A DNA stretch of 64,000 nt from Euborellia annulipes (GCA_023213315.1 JAKCPI010009427.1:1-64000); one strand, 5' to 3'; counted from the first letter of the stretch, positions 10,206 through 22,559 are shown. Notes: generated from the letters alone by a model not told the origin. Program-made: numbers and translations.

Positions 10206-10855
10206 ATCGTGCTTGTCAAAGGAGATTTTTTTGTGTCGAGATATATTTAGTTTCCCTTAGGACCTTAGCTTCAAACTTGACCACTTGCATTTCATAAGTA
10301 AAAATCTGAAATACTTCATCAGTAAAGTGTGCTTCTTTCAGGGCAAAATGAGAATATACATTTCAAAGAGAATCTAAAAAAATAATTGATTTATGAATTT
10401 TAATTAAAATCATTAGAGCGAATTTTGAGAAAATCGAAAAAAACTGAAAAAGTACATCAGTAAAGTGTACTTTAAACAATTTTCAAGAAAAATTTTACTG
10501 ATATACTTTTTAAAAAGCATGTAAAAAATAATCGATTTTTGAATTTTATTCAAAATCGTTAGAGCGAATTTTGAGAAAAAAAAAAAAAAAAAACTGAAAA
10601 AGTACATCAGTACTAGTACTTTTTGGCCAATTTTGTCCAAAAGGTTATTTTCACGCCTCAGGGGGATGCAACTTAAATATAAAAAAATTTCATTCTCAAG
10701 CTAATTTCTTCATGCTTTAAAGTGAACACAGACAATTTTGTGAAATCCACTTTTATGAACTCATGGGACCAAAAAACATGTATTTCCATCAAAATCTTGA
10801 CATCGAATTTTTGACATGAAACAAAACTGCATCGCTATATATTAATGTATGTGAA
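10205..10855 (-). mobile_element. Repeat A copy with internal duplication
   Basis: The unit TTAGAGCGAATTTTGAGAAA with CTGAAAAAGTACATCAGTA occurs twice (near 10416 and 10560), followed by the 5' part down to ATCGCTATATATTAATGTAT. Confidence 0.6.
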
Positions 10856-11411
10856 AATATTGTACGGTAGTCGCGATTATACGGAATGTTGAATGCATAC
10901 TGAAACGCATCTCTTGAAAAATATATGGAAATTTCCTCATTTGATTAATTGTATAAAAAATAGCAACCTATTTAGATGAAAGAAGAATATAATCCGATTC
11001 GTTTTTTTTTTTTTCTGATGATTTATTTGCTTTTCACAACCAACGGCTCAGAAAGTAGAGTATATGAGATCGTGTTGAGCTTTTCTGTTAAATATCTCTA
11101 CTCATCTAAGTTCAAATCAATTTTAACTAACATCATCCGAGAGATCTCTTTTCGTTTAATAGAATGAATGAACCAAGTATGTTTAAACATATATCTAATT
11201 CAATTTTCTTTGAAAGTCGGATAAAAAAAAACCTCATGGGAGTCAGTTTGTCTGTTAATCTAATTTTTTTTATTTTAAAGAAATATACTTTAACATTTTT
11301 TTAAAAGTAGAGAGACATCACTAGTTGGGTCAAACCAAGTAATTTTCAAATTACTTCTTACGAATAATTATAAAGATTAATCATTAGTTGCATATTAGCA
11401 GGCGTGAATAT

Positions 11412-12121
11412 TATAAAAATCTGGTGTGACTGGTCGCACTTTCTTTTACCTTCGACATTTGAAAGTGGTATTATGTGCTTAACGCACCAGATTTTTTGAG
11501 TCGATATATATTTAGTTTCCAGAAGTATGTAACATAAGAGTTCAAGGGAAGTAAAAATGTATAAACAGAGAAAAATATTTATATATTTTGAATAACTATA
11601 GCAACTATTTTTTTTTCCTATGACTTACAAGAGCAAATTGTGCTTCAAACAATTTTGAGATCAAAATGAGAATATACATTTTAAAGAGCATCTAATAATT
11701 GATTTATGAATTTTACTCATAATGTGTTTATTAAAACTTTTGTGGTTTGAAATATTTTTATTAGGAGAATTTTTAATTATAGACCACATTTTTGTATTAA
11801 ATATTTATTTAAAATATATAAATACTGTACAACGTTTCAACTGCTTATTCTGCAGTCGTATTACTCATAATCATTATAGCTAATTTCGAGAAAATAAAAA
11901 AAAACTGAAAAAGTACATCAGTAAAGTACTAGTACTTTTTGATCGATTATGTTTAAAAGCTTGGTGTTATATGCCAGAGGGGTACCCAACTTAAATATAA
12001 AATTTCAACTTCTTTTTTTTCGTTTTTTAGATATCTTGCCATTTTTTTGACTCAGAGGATCTCCAAACGTGTATTTCCATCAAAATCTCGACATGAACTT
12101 CCTCTCTCTAAATATATTTCA
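11412..12121 (-). mobile_element. Repeat A copy, nearly complete
   Basis: The closing hairpin at 11415-11500 and the 5' end at 12110 are both present. A half foldback is inserted at 11755-11870. Confidence 0.65.
11755..11870. mobile_element. Half copy of the 8217 foldback, inserted in repeat A
   Basis: It begins with ATTAGGAGAATTTTTAATTA, includes TGTACAACGTTTCAACTGC and stops at TCTGCAGTCG, so only one arm remains. The hammerhead core is lost by truncation. Confidence 0.6.
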
Positions 12122-12131
12122 TACTATATGG

Positions 12132-12390
12132 CAGTGGTTTCCAAACTTTATGTTACCACGCCTCCCTTAAAAATAATTAATCTTATGACGCCTCCCCCCC
12201 CCCATTTTATAAAATAATTAGAAAAACAAAAAATTTTAATGCTAAAAAATATATATTTATATAAAAATATTTTTTATTTAATTATTCTTATTTATATTAA
12301 AACTAGGAATCATTTGGAAAATTGATCTTGGTGGCCAATATTCGCGCCTCCCCTTAGACTAGTCCGCGCCTCCCAGTTTGGAAAACGCTG
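12132..12390. mobile_element. hAT MITE with 8-bp duplication CTATATGG
   Basis: The ends CAGTGGTTTCCAAAC and GTTTGGAAAACGCTG are inverted, bordered by CTATATGG at 12124-12131 and 12391-12398. C-runs lie just inside the left end. There is no transposase. Confidence 0.92.
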
Positions 12391-12414
12391 CTATATGGTA
12401 TGAAATATATTTAG

Positions 12415-12763
12415 AGAGAGGTAAAAGAAGGAAGAGAAGTGTTCTGTGCTTCTCACACCAGATTTTTTGTGTCGACATATATTTAGTTTCTGCCGATATA
12501 TTATAATTCAAGATATAAAATTTATAAAAATGGCAAAATATTTATATTTTGTTACAATGGCAACAACCATTTCTCATATCTTTACTATAAAGTACAAGAG
12601 TAAAGTGTGCTTCAAAAGAGTTAAATGGCAAAATGAAAATATACATTTTAAAGATCATCTAAAAAATAATTGATTTATGAATTTTAATCAAAATCGTTGG
12701 AGCGAATTTAGAGAAAATCGAAAAAACTGAAAAAGTACATCAGTAAAGTACTAGTACTCTATG
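12415..12763 (-). mobile_element. Repeat A copy cut by repeat C
   Basis: TTGTGTCGACATATATTTAG to GTACATCAGTAAAGTACTAG, then repeat C. ACTCTATA resumes after it. Confidence 0.6.
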
Positions 12764-13038
12764 CAGTGACGGATCCAGAGGAGTTTCTCGGGCCGGGGGG
12801 AGGGGGTAATCTGGTGTGACTGGTCGTACAGCACACAATTTTTTCTTATTATCGGTAATTTAAAGGTGCATTCTGTAGTTGTTTACCAGAATATATATAC
12901 AAATCAAATTTTTATGTATTAGTTTTTAAAATTTTATATTAAAAAAATAAAATTTTTTCCCAAAAAATATATTTTTCTCAAGTCTCGGAGGGGGGGGGGG
13001 GGGTAATTAACCCCTTTACCCCCCTGTATCCACCCTTG
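12764..13038. mobile_element. Repeat C: hAT-type MITE with G/C-run subterminal tracts
   Basis: It starts CAGTGACGGATCCAGAGG and ends GTATCCACCCTTG. Flanks ACTCTATG/ACTCTATA are an 8-bp duplication with one change. G-runs lie inside both ends (near 12795 and 12990), with the CTGGTGTGACTGGTCG motif also seen in repeat A between them. Confidence 0.8.
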
Positions 13039-13837
13039 ACTCTATAGTCAATTTTGTTCATAATTCTTATCATAAATACCTAACAATTTTATGAAATTTT
13101 CTTCTTCTAAAGACTACCTGTTATTTATAGGGGTGTATAAGTAAGTAATTTTGAAAAAATCGACTTATTTTGAGGTTAATTTTTTCGCACCTTTTAGGGC
13201 CATTATAAAACAAATTTTTTAATTTTTGTTGTTTGGACTTAGTAACTTAAAATTAAAATTTGTCTGAAGTCGTGGTCGCTTTTGTATATAAAATCTATAA
13301 TTATATAAAACCAGCCTTTCATTACTAGACTAACCAATTACATCATCCTGATTAAATCGATTAAAAATTCATTTGATTAATATTTAAAGCGAATTTATAT
13401 ATAATTGAATTAAAGCCTTTTGATAAAAATAAACAATTATTTATAAAAGATAAAGTCATTATGTGATGACTTTTAAATAGGGATGATGACTTAGTATAAT
13501 CTAGAGTTGTGTTGTGTCCTAATCAACTTTATTTAATATGTTGCAAGCCTAAAAAAAAATCCATGCTAATGGATGGCGTGCCAACAGGTATTGCTCGAAA
13601 AAAATGAATTAGGAACGGAATTATTTTTAAGAGAATATTAAATTTGTAATGCTAGTATAATTATTTGTAAAATAATTATTTTTATTGTTGTTTGTTTTTT
13701 TTTTTTTTTTTTTTAAATAAATATATTCTTACTCGAAGGTAGGCAAACCCAAATAACGAGCATACTAATGGATTTTTTCGAATAATTGCTCCAGAACTTT
13801 GAATGGAATTAAAAAGAGAAAAAATAAACACTTTGTA

Positions 13838-14252
13838 CAGTGAGCGCCAAAAGTGCCCTATCTCGATACCTTGAGCTTAGGCAGCCAAAATGCACAGCGG
13901 TCGGAGGTGTTGCGTTAAAAGTAGCTTAATAAGCCTAATTTGGCATAATTTAAAAGAATTAATAATATGTTAATTAAATATATATTTTAATTAAAGCTTC
14001 AATTCTAATTTTATCCCTAATTAATTTCTTCACATTAAAAAAAAAAATTTCATAACTAAATTATAACAAAATATGAGAAAAAAGTTTTATTTTATTTCAT
14101 TTATAATAGAAAAATATTTTAGAATTCATAAAATAAATAAATAATCTCTTTTAATCCAACTGAAGCTACTTTTAACGCAACTGGTTCGACCGCTGTGCAT
14201 TTTGGCTGCCTAAGCTCAAGGCATCGAGATCAGGCACTTTTGGCGCTTACTG
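13838..14252. mobile_element. Tc1/mariner MITE with long inverted ends and TA duplication
   Basis: The ends CAGTGAGCGCCAAAAGTGCC and its complement extend as inverted repeats for about 85 bp, including TGCACAGCGGTCG. TA borders both sides (13836, 14253). The centre is AT-rich without coding sequence. Confidence 0.9.
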
Positions 14253-14329
14253 TACTTCTCATATCTACCCGTTAAATTAAACGTTCGAAAAATATATTGT
14301 GGAAGTCGGAGAGTTCAGTGGGAATGATC

Positions 14330-14690
14330 TTTGTAATCAGGAGAATAAGCTATTCTTTTCCCTATAAAGTGCAAGAGTAAAGTGGGCTTCAAACAATTTT
14401 GAGAGAAAATGAGAATATATATTTTAAAGAGCATCTAAAAAATAATATGAATTTTAATCATAATCATTAGAGCGAATTTTGAGAAAATAAAAAAAAAAAA
14501 ACTGAAAAAGTAGTACATTAGTAAAGTACTAGTACTTTTTGGCCGATTATGTTCAAAAGCTTCAAGTTACGTGCCAGAGGGGTACGTAACTTAAATATTA
14601 AATTTCAACTTCCTAGCTCTTTTCATCCTGGAGATATATGTTCACAGACAGACCATTTTGTGGGGCCCACTTTTTTTGAACTCCTACATT
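14330..14690 (-). mobile_element. Repeat A fragment
   Basis: AAAGTGCAAGAGTAAAGTGG through TTTTTGGCCGATTATGTTCA to CACAGACAGACCATTTTG. Confidence 0.55.
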
Positions 14691-15194
14691 TAGATATAAA
14701 CAAACTTATAGATCAATGAGCTTTATAGTTGTCTATTAAATATATCAACAAATTGATTATTATATGCCAATCTCAATGAATATGATTGGATATAAACAAT
14801 TCACTCTTTCCCCATTTTTACAAATTAAAAATACAATAAATATACATTGTAAAAAAAATGAATTTTTAATCGTTTTTCATATACTTTTGTACTTATATAT
14901 CTAGATTGTGAAATAAAATTCACTCCCAACTCCTAATAAATTTGTACCACCCATGAATGAAAAAAACATATATTTACAATATTCTATAGTCCTAGAACTA
15001 TAGAATGTAGTAAATATATGTTTTTTGGGACAGGGATGGTGAAATTATAAGAAAAAAAATTGAAAAAATTCAGCAAATATGAAGTTGAGATGTTGTTTAT
15101 TTTTTAGCATAAGGGTATTTTATGGCTGGTGGAATTTGTATTAGGAATGAAAGTTAAAAGATAATGTAGTCAAAATTTTTTCATTAAAAATATA

Positions 15195-15345
15195 TTTTTA
15201 AAGAAAAAATTTTGGCTGGAAAGCCATCCTCGGAGCTGTTATTGTTGGTGTATATAATGACCAATAACAGCTCCGAAGATGGCTTTGACCAAAGCCGAAA
15301 CGTCAGCTGTTAAAATATAATGTTAAAGAAAAAATTTTGGCTGCG
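15195..15345. mobile_element. Foldback fragment with hammerhead-like motif
   Basis: AAAAAATTTTGGCTGGAAAG on the left and the unit around GCCGAAACGTCAGCTG on the right flank the inverted pair GAGCTGTTATTG/CAATAACAGCTC. AAAGAAAAAATTTTGGCTG occurs at both ends in direct orientation. Confidence 0.5.
15265..15312 (+). ncRNA. Hammerhead-like motif with 8-bp stem I
   Basis: Stem I TAACAGCT/AGCTGTTA is perfect over 8 bp. The core is CCGAAGA (C at position 4 where U is the rule), then one unpaired T, a perfect stem II GGCTTT/AAAGCC with a GACC loop, GAAAC and GTC. Both helices are intact although one core base differs. Confidence 0.45.
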
Positions 15346-15678
15346 TTATCTTCTAACTTGTTTATTTTTGTGAATTTGAATGAAAAAATTCAATTATTCC
15401 AAACTTTTAGCCGCATTTTGCCCCACTAAATCACCTCCAATTAGGCTGAAACTTTATATTTCTATGTATTTCAACTATCTGCATATTTTTAAGGGTAATG
15501 TCTTTAAAAAAAATGTTGAAAATTCATAATAAAAGCAGCTTATATTATCTCTATATCTCTAAAATTAGAGGGCAAATCGGGCAAAATAGATGCTATTTCA
15601 TATAGCCAGGAATAGCTCATAATACCCCCGAAACAAATTCACTGTTGGCCTGTGTAATCAATAAACATTTAATAATAC

Positions 15679-15924
15679 CAGGGGCGGATTAAAGGGGGGG
15701 GGGGGCGATCGCCCCCCCCCCCCCGAAAAGAGATTCAAACAGTTATAAAAACTAGTAATCTAAAGAAATTATGATTTCCGCTCTTTAATTTCAATTGAAT
15801 TTGTTACCAATCAATTTAAATAAATAGGAAAGGGGTCTAAATGGCCATAGATGCCCACAAAATCCTTAAATAAAAAAAAAAAAAAAACACCCCCCTCCGA
15901 CAAAATTGCATTAATCCGCCACTG
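15679..15924. mobile_element. hAT-type MITE with 8-bp duplication AATAATAC
   Basis: The ends CAGGGGCGGATTAA and TTAATCCGCCACTG are bordered by AATAATAC at 15671-15678 and 15925-15932. A G-run followed by a C-run sits directly inside the left end. A SINE tail word (GGGGTCTAAATGGCCATAG) lies inside near 15832. Confidence 0.92.
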
Positions 15925-16074
15925 AATAATACAATTCACAAATGGCATCAAACAAATACACATAGTTTCAACTTTTTAATTTATATTTTTCAAGATAAAA
16001 TTTTCTGTTTTCATTTCTATTTAAATGACATTTGATTGTAAATTAAAGTGTTATTCAAACCTGATTGTGTTACA

Positions 16075-16130
16075 TTATCTTTATTAGTTTCTGAGGAAGG
16101 ACGGAATTGTCATAAGAAACGTCTACGATT
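16075..16130 (+). other. Weak hammerhead-like remnant
   Basis: CTGAGGA, a loose stem (GAC/GTC) and GAAACGTC are in order, but stem I does not pair. Listed only because core and spacing resemble the better motifs. Confidence 0.2.
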
Positions 16131-16666
16131 AAGTGAAAATAGATTCTAATTTTTATCTATTTTGATTTCTGGTTATATATATATATATATACTATTTATT
16201 TATTATAAATAATCTTTAGGCCTATAGTATAAACAAATTTATACATTAATTAAACGACGAAGTTGTCAATAAAATATATCACCAAAATAAATTGATTATG
16301 ATATGCATTCTCAATGAATATGATAGCTAATCCCAAGAGACTAATAGACGTTAAACTTTTTGCGACATACGTTTTGCCAGTAAATGAGCCCGCGGCAAAT
16401 GTCCCTCTCGCTCCCTAGTTATGGCAATGTATATGACTAGTTCTTGAATCTGTACAGCGGAATATAGACAAACCTCTAAGGGTCAGTAATTCATTTTCAG
16501 TCATGAGCAATAAAATTTAATATATAGATTACAATTTAAATAAATATGTAGTGTGAATCTAAATCTTAGTCTAAAATGACGAAACTAAAAAAAAATTTCT
16601 CGGTTTTATGGTTAAAATATGTAAAAAACCTCTTTCATGTAGAAAGAAAATTCGTTTTTCATTCTC

Positions 16667-17144
16667 ATTGATCTTTTAACAATAAATACTTTATAAATGT
16701 TATTATATATTATGTATTTTTTATAAAAGCATAAAAATATATAAATATAGGTCATATTTAGGCTAATACTATATCGTCTGTTAGACTAGCCTGCCATCTA
16801 TTGCAAGAATGCTGAACTAATTTGACAGTTGATTTTTAAATAAATCATCTAAGCTTATTTTAAAAATTTCTTAATTAATATATGTTTAATAATAACAATA
16901 AATTCATTTTTAAATTTAAAAAAAAATTTTAAATAATTGGGACTGATTGTTTTTTTTGTATTTGCTTGATAACAAAAAAATTAATTACGATAATTTTTTA
17001 ATAAGTCATTAAAAAAATTATAGCTCGATGACCCAATAATCTCTTATGAATTAAAAAAAAAAAAACACATTGAAATATTCCTTATAATAGTCTAGTTTTT
17101 TTAAAGTACTTTTAGACGTCGCTCCTGAACCCCCTTAAAAGGTA
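16667..17144 (-). mobile_element. Arm of a 470-bp inverted duplication (element with TTAAGGGGG ends)
   Basis: This segment is the reverse complement of 18028-18502 with few differences. Its right border reads TGAACCCCCTTAAAAG, matching the end of the copy at 18028. The outer end of this copy is missing. Confidence 0.75.
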
Positions 17145-17240
17145 TATTGACTGGCTAGAGAGCAGTCTATTTGAGCTTTGATTGAAAAAATTCCATCTTT
17201 TTCAAACAAAGCTCTACCTAGTTAAAAAAATATATATATA
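17145..17240. repeat. Dispersed repeat with GACTGGCTA...GCTCTACCTAGTT
   Basis: The words ATATTGACTGGCTA, TCTATTTGAGC, TTGATTGAAAAAATTCCATC and CAAAGCTCTACCTAGTT recur in this order at 22735-22835 and in part at 21212-21245 and 21628-21680. Confidence 0.55.
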
Positions 17241-18027
17241 TATCACCTGTTGATTCAATATTTGCCGTTAACATAAATGGACGATAGACAAACTTAATCA
17301 AGCGGATTTTTAACTCATTCAAGAAATCCTTTTAATTTGGTAATATAATCTCATTGAAAGATATCGGAGATATGAAAAAAAGAGCGAATAGCATTGCAAA
17401 AAAAAATCTGGTGACACTGGTGCTGTGGTGTCACACCGAGTTATTTTTAGTTTCCCATAGCACCTTAGTTCCAAACTTAACCACTTGCGTTTCATAAGTA
17501 AAAAAAAGTCGATTGATTCAAACTTTCCGTAGACTCTATGTATTTCAATTGTATTTTATTGTTTGAAATTAGAAGAAAAGAACGAATTAATAGCGAGTCC
17601 TTATGTCAAAAAATGATTACAAAATTTATCGTGAAATTCTTTTCGAATAAGTTTAATGGAATTATTATTATTTTTATTATCTTTAAAAAATAATTAATGA
17701 AAAATTTTTATCGCTTGTTGCACAAGATTATATATCAATTTTATATTTTGATGTAAAACTTAGAGGGCAATTTATGAATTTATATTCTGTAGTTGCATTG
17801 AGCTCAGAGGAGAATATTCGTCCCCAGGACATAAATAAATAATTATTCTATTCTATTCTATTCCCATGGATCTCTTATAACCAATTCACAGGTCATTGAT
17901 GTCCCCAGATCATAATTCGTGAAAGAGTGACATAGTTGAGATTAATAATCTTGTAATTAAAATATTAATCATAGAAAAATAAACAATAAATATTTTGAAA
18001 TAATATTGCTCTTGATTATTATAATTC

Positions 18028-18668
18028 ACTATAAGGGGGTTCAGGAGCGACGTCTAAACGTACTTTAAAAAAAAACTAGACTATTATAAGGAATATTTCA
18101 ATGCGTTTTTTTTTAAATGAATTAAATTCATAAGAGATTATTGGGACATCGAGCTATAATTTTTTTAATGACTTATTAAAAAAATTATCGTAATTAAATT
18201 TTTTGTTATCAAGCAAATACAAAAAAAACAATCAGTCCCAATAATCTTTAATTTTTTTTTAATTTAAAAATGAATTTATTGTTATTATTAAACACATATT
18301 AATTAAGAAATTTTTAAAATAAGCTCAGATGATTTATTTAAAAACCAACTGTCAAATTAGTTCAGCATTCTTGCAATAGATGGCAGGCTAGTCTAACAGA
18401 CGATATAGTATTAGCCTATATCTGGCCTATATTTATATATTTTTATGCTTTTATAAAAAATACATAATATATAATAACATTTATAAAGTATTTATTGTTA
18501 AAAGATCAATGAAAATCAACCAAATGCATTAAATATTATTAGCTACCATTCTGACATCTCTTGGCAAATTTTTGAATTACTTGATTTTTGGGCATACTTT
18601 TTATGACACACAACGCCATCTTATCGGGAAAAACATGCGTAACCACTTCGCTCCCGAGCCCCCTTAAA
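18028..18668 (+). mobile_element. DNA element with AAGGGGGYTC ends, complete copy
   Basis: It begins AAGGGGGTTCAGGAGCGACG and ends CGCTCCCGAGCCCCCTT, a 17- to 20-bp imperfect inverted repeat. Its first 470 bp are duplicated in inverse orientation at 16667-17144. No coding sequence is present. A related end word is seen at 24038. Confidence 0.65.
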
Positions 18669-18955
18669 GAGGATCTACAAAATAATTGATTTATGAATTT
18701 TAATCAAAATAGTAAGAGCCAATTTTGAGAAAAATAACATAAATAATATAAAATTTCAACCTCGTAGCTCAATTCCTTCATGCTTAGAAATGTCCACAAA
18801 GATACACAGACAGACCAATTGCGAGACCTACTTTTTTAGACTCAGAGGACGTCAAAATATGTATAGCCTAACCATCAAAATCTCAACATCAAATTTTTTA
18901 CATGATCACATTACCTATATATTACATATATATATAAGTAAAAGAAAGTAAAAAA
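18668..18955 (-). mobile_element. Repeat A fragment (5' half)
   Basis: AGAGGATCTACAAAATAATT to AATATAAAATTTCAACCTCG, ACACAGACAGACCAATTG and the terminal hairpin ATATATAAGTAAAAGAAAGT. Confidence 0.55.
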
Positions 18956-19107
18956 ATGTTCTCTTGTTATTTTTATATAATATCTATATTAGCCTATATA
19001 TTTTTTCAGTGTTCTGATGATGGCATTTATCGCCTCAACACTAATCAATAGAATTTATTTTCACATTTTGTGAAATTATAATAATAACATTCCACCATTT
19101 AATAGTG

Positions 19108-19300
19108 ATTTTTCTTCTTTTGTTTTAGGCATTATTCAATATATCGGGATCGGCAGTTTTGACGCAGCCGAAAGAAGGATCAAACACCGTTCCCTGACAC
19201 TTAATGGAGAAGACAAATAACATAAGAAATGGCAGCCTTAGCTCGGGTAACTCGTACCATCGCCATCCACGAACTCACAAAAACCACTGAGTATAATGTT
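19108..19300 (+). mobile_element. Repeat B, degraded copy
   Basis: It shares the CTTCTT start, CGGGATCGGCAG, and CTCGGGTAACTCG, then CGCCATCCACGAACTCAC. The open frame 19229-19513 starts inside it and is not a gene. Confidence 0.5.
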
Positions 19301-20169
19301 ATAATTCACTATTTAACTTTAACTTCACTTCTTGGTAGTACGTGGATGATGATGGTACCATCAAAGCTAAGGCTTCCTCTGTCACCTGTGAATTATATAA
19401 TATTATACCCAACTCTCTTTGTCCTCTTTTATAGCACAAACGAATTGATCAAAAAAAAAATTCTCGCAATCAAAAGGTTTTTTTTCATGACTTTATTTTG
19501 TTTAGAAGATTAATAATTCTTATCGAAGACACAAACGGTGAAACAGTGTCAGTGATTGTTAAATATATATAAAAATCGAATTTCTAAAAAAAAAGGAACA
19601 AATTTCAAAGAGAACATTCTTAAAAGTAGGTGAATCGGAATCAGGGAATTCTTGCCAAGTTAATTGGATTCGATTATTTTGTTGAAACGATTCTGTTTAA
19701 ATGATTAATGATGCTCTATACTAAAATTAAATTTTTTTTTTTAACAAAATAAAAATAATTTGTTTTTAATTTAATGATCCACATATAAGCGTATAAAAAA
19801 AAATAAATAAAGTTTGGGGGTATTTTAATTTAGAAACTAATAAAGAATTAAAAGAGAGAGGGTCGTTGCCAAACTGTTCTCTCTCGTAACTGTTTTTTTT
19901 TTTCTTTTTAGTGAAAGACACCAGATTGTATGTTGTCAATCTGTTGTCACTTCGAAGGACGTGCCCCGTTGCCAACGCCTGCCTCGTCTCTTCGAAGCCC
20001 CTTAAATTATGTCTTTGTTGTGTTTATTTGTTGATTTTTAATTCCATGTTCCTTGTGAAATATGGTGATAGATTTGAAAATTTATACTATCTGTATCAAA
20101 ATAAATTGAACAAGAGTTGTATTAATAGACAATTAGGAAATAACAATCATAAAATTTGGAATTTTTGGA

Positions 20170-20540
20170 TTTCTCTAACCAGTAATTTAAAAGATCTGGT
20201 GTGACCAGCGCGGTGCTGGACACACCAGATTTTTGGTGTCGAGTTTCCCATAGCAAATTTGTATCAAACTTGACCACTTCCAATTCATAAGTAAAAAGTA
20301 AAAAAGTCAATTAATTTAAAATTTACATAAGCTCTGTGTATTTTAAATGTTGATTGCTTGAAATAAAGTATGGTTATTTGGATATTTTATACACAATAGT
20401 GAATCCTAAAAATGTGTAAAAAGTTCCAAAGGGGACCCCCTTTTGAATCGAAATTAACATCAAATCCCCATAGGGATTTAACATTAGTCGAATTTTTTTA
20501 AAATTACAATACTTTCTCTACTTAGTACAAGAGAAAGTAA
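20170..20540 (-). mobile_element. Repeat A-associated composite
   Basis: Hairpin fragments (AGATCTGGTGTGACCAGC, GACACACCAGATTTTTGG) are followed by the module AAGGGGACCCCCTTTTGAAT and AATCCCCATAGGGATTTAAC in inverse orientation. Confidence 0.55.
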
Positions 20541-20931
20541 AAAACAAAGAAGGTTGCCTAGAGAGTATCTTAATTTTAACGCTCCTATATATATATATAT
20601 ATATATATTTGTTTTTACTTCACTTCCTATTATATCAATAATTCTTAATAATTATAGCTTTATCATTTCAAATGGTATCCCTTGAAACGGTGTAATAAGT
20701 ATAATAATTTATCAATTTCTATTTTTACAATTCCATTTACTAATTATATGATTATTATAATAGATAATTTTAACTTAAAAAAAATTTCATTAATTTTTTT
20801 TAATCAGATAAATTAGGGATTTTTTTTTCTATTTCAAAAATTTCTATTCTTTCGCTTTCTAAACGATTAAGTAATTTCAATCATATTAATATTAGACTAG
20901 TAAAAAAATTTTAATTATTATAATTATTTGA

Positions 20932-21214
20932 GATATCAAATTTGTGAGATGAGTTTGTATTTATGATTGGGCAAAATTGCGGCCCCTGGACTCGAACCAG
21001 GACATACGCGCTTTTGAGGCGGGCGGACTTGCTTAGGTTGGGCAGGCGACCTAGGGTAAAGGTAGTCCGCCTACCGCGAAAGCTTGAAGGTTGAGCCGGC
21101 AACCTAGTATAAAGGTAGTTTTCTCCCCGCGAAAGCGTGGAGAACCTGATTCGAGTCCAGGAGGCGCAATATTCCCCAATCATAGACACAAACTCATCTG
21201 ACAAATTTGTTATC
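20932..21214. mobile_element. Foldback element whose two arms carry tRNA-like B boxes
   Basis: The outer arms (20932-20985 and 21160-21214) are inverted copies. Each contains a perfect or near-perfect RNA-polymerase-III B box: GGTTCGAGTCC on the minus strand near 20993 and GATTCGAGTCC on the plus strand near 21153. The middle has two direct 50-bp units with GGTTG..GC.GGC.ACCTAG, TAAAGGTAG and GCGAAAGC. No complete tRNA cloverleaf could be closed. The 123-codon open frame here is noise. Confidence 0.6.
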
Positions 21215-21253
21215 TTAAACGATATGGACTGGCTAATGAACATTCTATTTTTA

Positions 21254-21420
21254 ATATGGGAATTTTTAATTTTAAACCGCATTTTGTATTAATTATTTTT
21301 ATAATTACTGTACAACGTTTCGACTGCTTATTCTGCAGACGTTTTCAAGTACTCTGCACTTGCTCCGACTGAAGTAAACCAACTGTTACGACCGTTACGT
21401 GCATTTTATATACACAACGT
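21254..21420. mobile_element. Partial copy of the 8217 foldback
   Basis: It contains TGGGAATTTTTAATTTTAAA, then TGTACAACGTTTCGACTGC and CTTGCTCCGACTGAAGT. The other arm reappears only as TGTGGTCTATAATTAAAAAT at 21560. Confidence 0.6.
21310..21352 (-). ncRNA. Hammerhead-like motif with U3/A8 core (copy of 8-kb family)
   Basis: Stem I GTAC/GTAC, core TTGAAAA, one unpaired C, a stem II ending CTGC/GCAG with loop AGAATAA, then GAAAC and GTT. As at 8369, core positions 3 and 8 are U and A together. Confidence 0.4.
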
Positions 21421-22559
21421 CAGCGCCATCTACAGTTATTCCTATGAAGTTAGATACAAATTTTCGCGCCATCTACACTGTTTCCCATGAATTTAGACAC
21501 AATCGTCGAAGCAAGTGTTTACATAAAAAGCATGATGTTACAATTTGTAAGAAAATCATGTGGTCTATAATTAAAAATTTACATAATAATAATAATACAA
21601 TGCAAACAACAAAAGATTTAATAAAGAACAATCTATTTGAGCGTTGATTGAAAAAATTCCATCTTTTTCAAACAAAGTTAATTATAATTATTAATTGTAA
21701 ATTTTTTTCTTTTTAATTGACAGTTGTAGTTTTTTGAAAAATCTATTAATTCATTTTCGCATGGGACGGTAAAAAAAATATGTTTCTGATGCCGAGCCTT
21801 TTTCAAATCTACTTGATTACCTCTTAGACTTGAGTAAATCTTCAACAAAAACATATTTGTTTTTAGTTTCACCTGCCTGCACACGAGAATAACGACTCAT
21901 ACGAAAAATCATTATTATTTATTATGTAAATAGAGTATTATATGTATCACTTGGGATCGACACTGATAAAATATATTTAATATTTAATTTTCCAACTATA
22001 TATATAAAAATATTTTCATTCATTTATTTAAATTTTATATAATTAATTTTTATTTATTTACTTAAAGAAGTATTTGAAAATAATTAAACTATTTTTTTTT
22101 TATAATGATGTTTCCGTGACTGATTACGATAGTATTTAAAAGTTAAATAAGTAAAAGAAAAAAAAAACATTTTCAGAATATTTTAATAAAGTTTTTTTTT
22201 TAATTAATATTTAAATTCATTCTATCAATACTTGGATAAAATATGGAAAACTTCCATGTTCCATACGAATTTAAAAAAAAAATTATATGGTAATTGTAGA
22301 TGAGAACTTATAAATATTAAATAATTATCAGAGCTAGAGAATAATATTTGGTTTAAGATGGGGGAATTTGAACTTAAGATGGATCGGCAAACAAAATTTT
22401 AGTAAAAAAAATTCTTTCTCATTCATTATAATTATAAAATAACGTTATTTTAATTTTTTATTTTTTCTCAAATTAAACTTTTTACTCATGCTTTCTGTGA
22501 ATTGAATCATTTTCCGAGTATGTTCATCGAAAATCAGACCCCGAATTCAACATTTATGA

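Noticed and set aside
20911..21282. 123-codon minus-strand open frame
   Set aside because: It lies entirely across a foldback element with tRNA-like arms and has no domain or splice signal.
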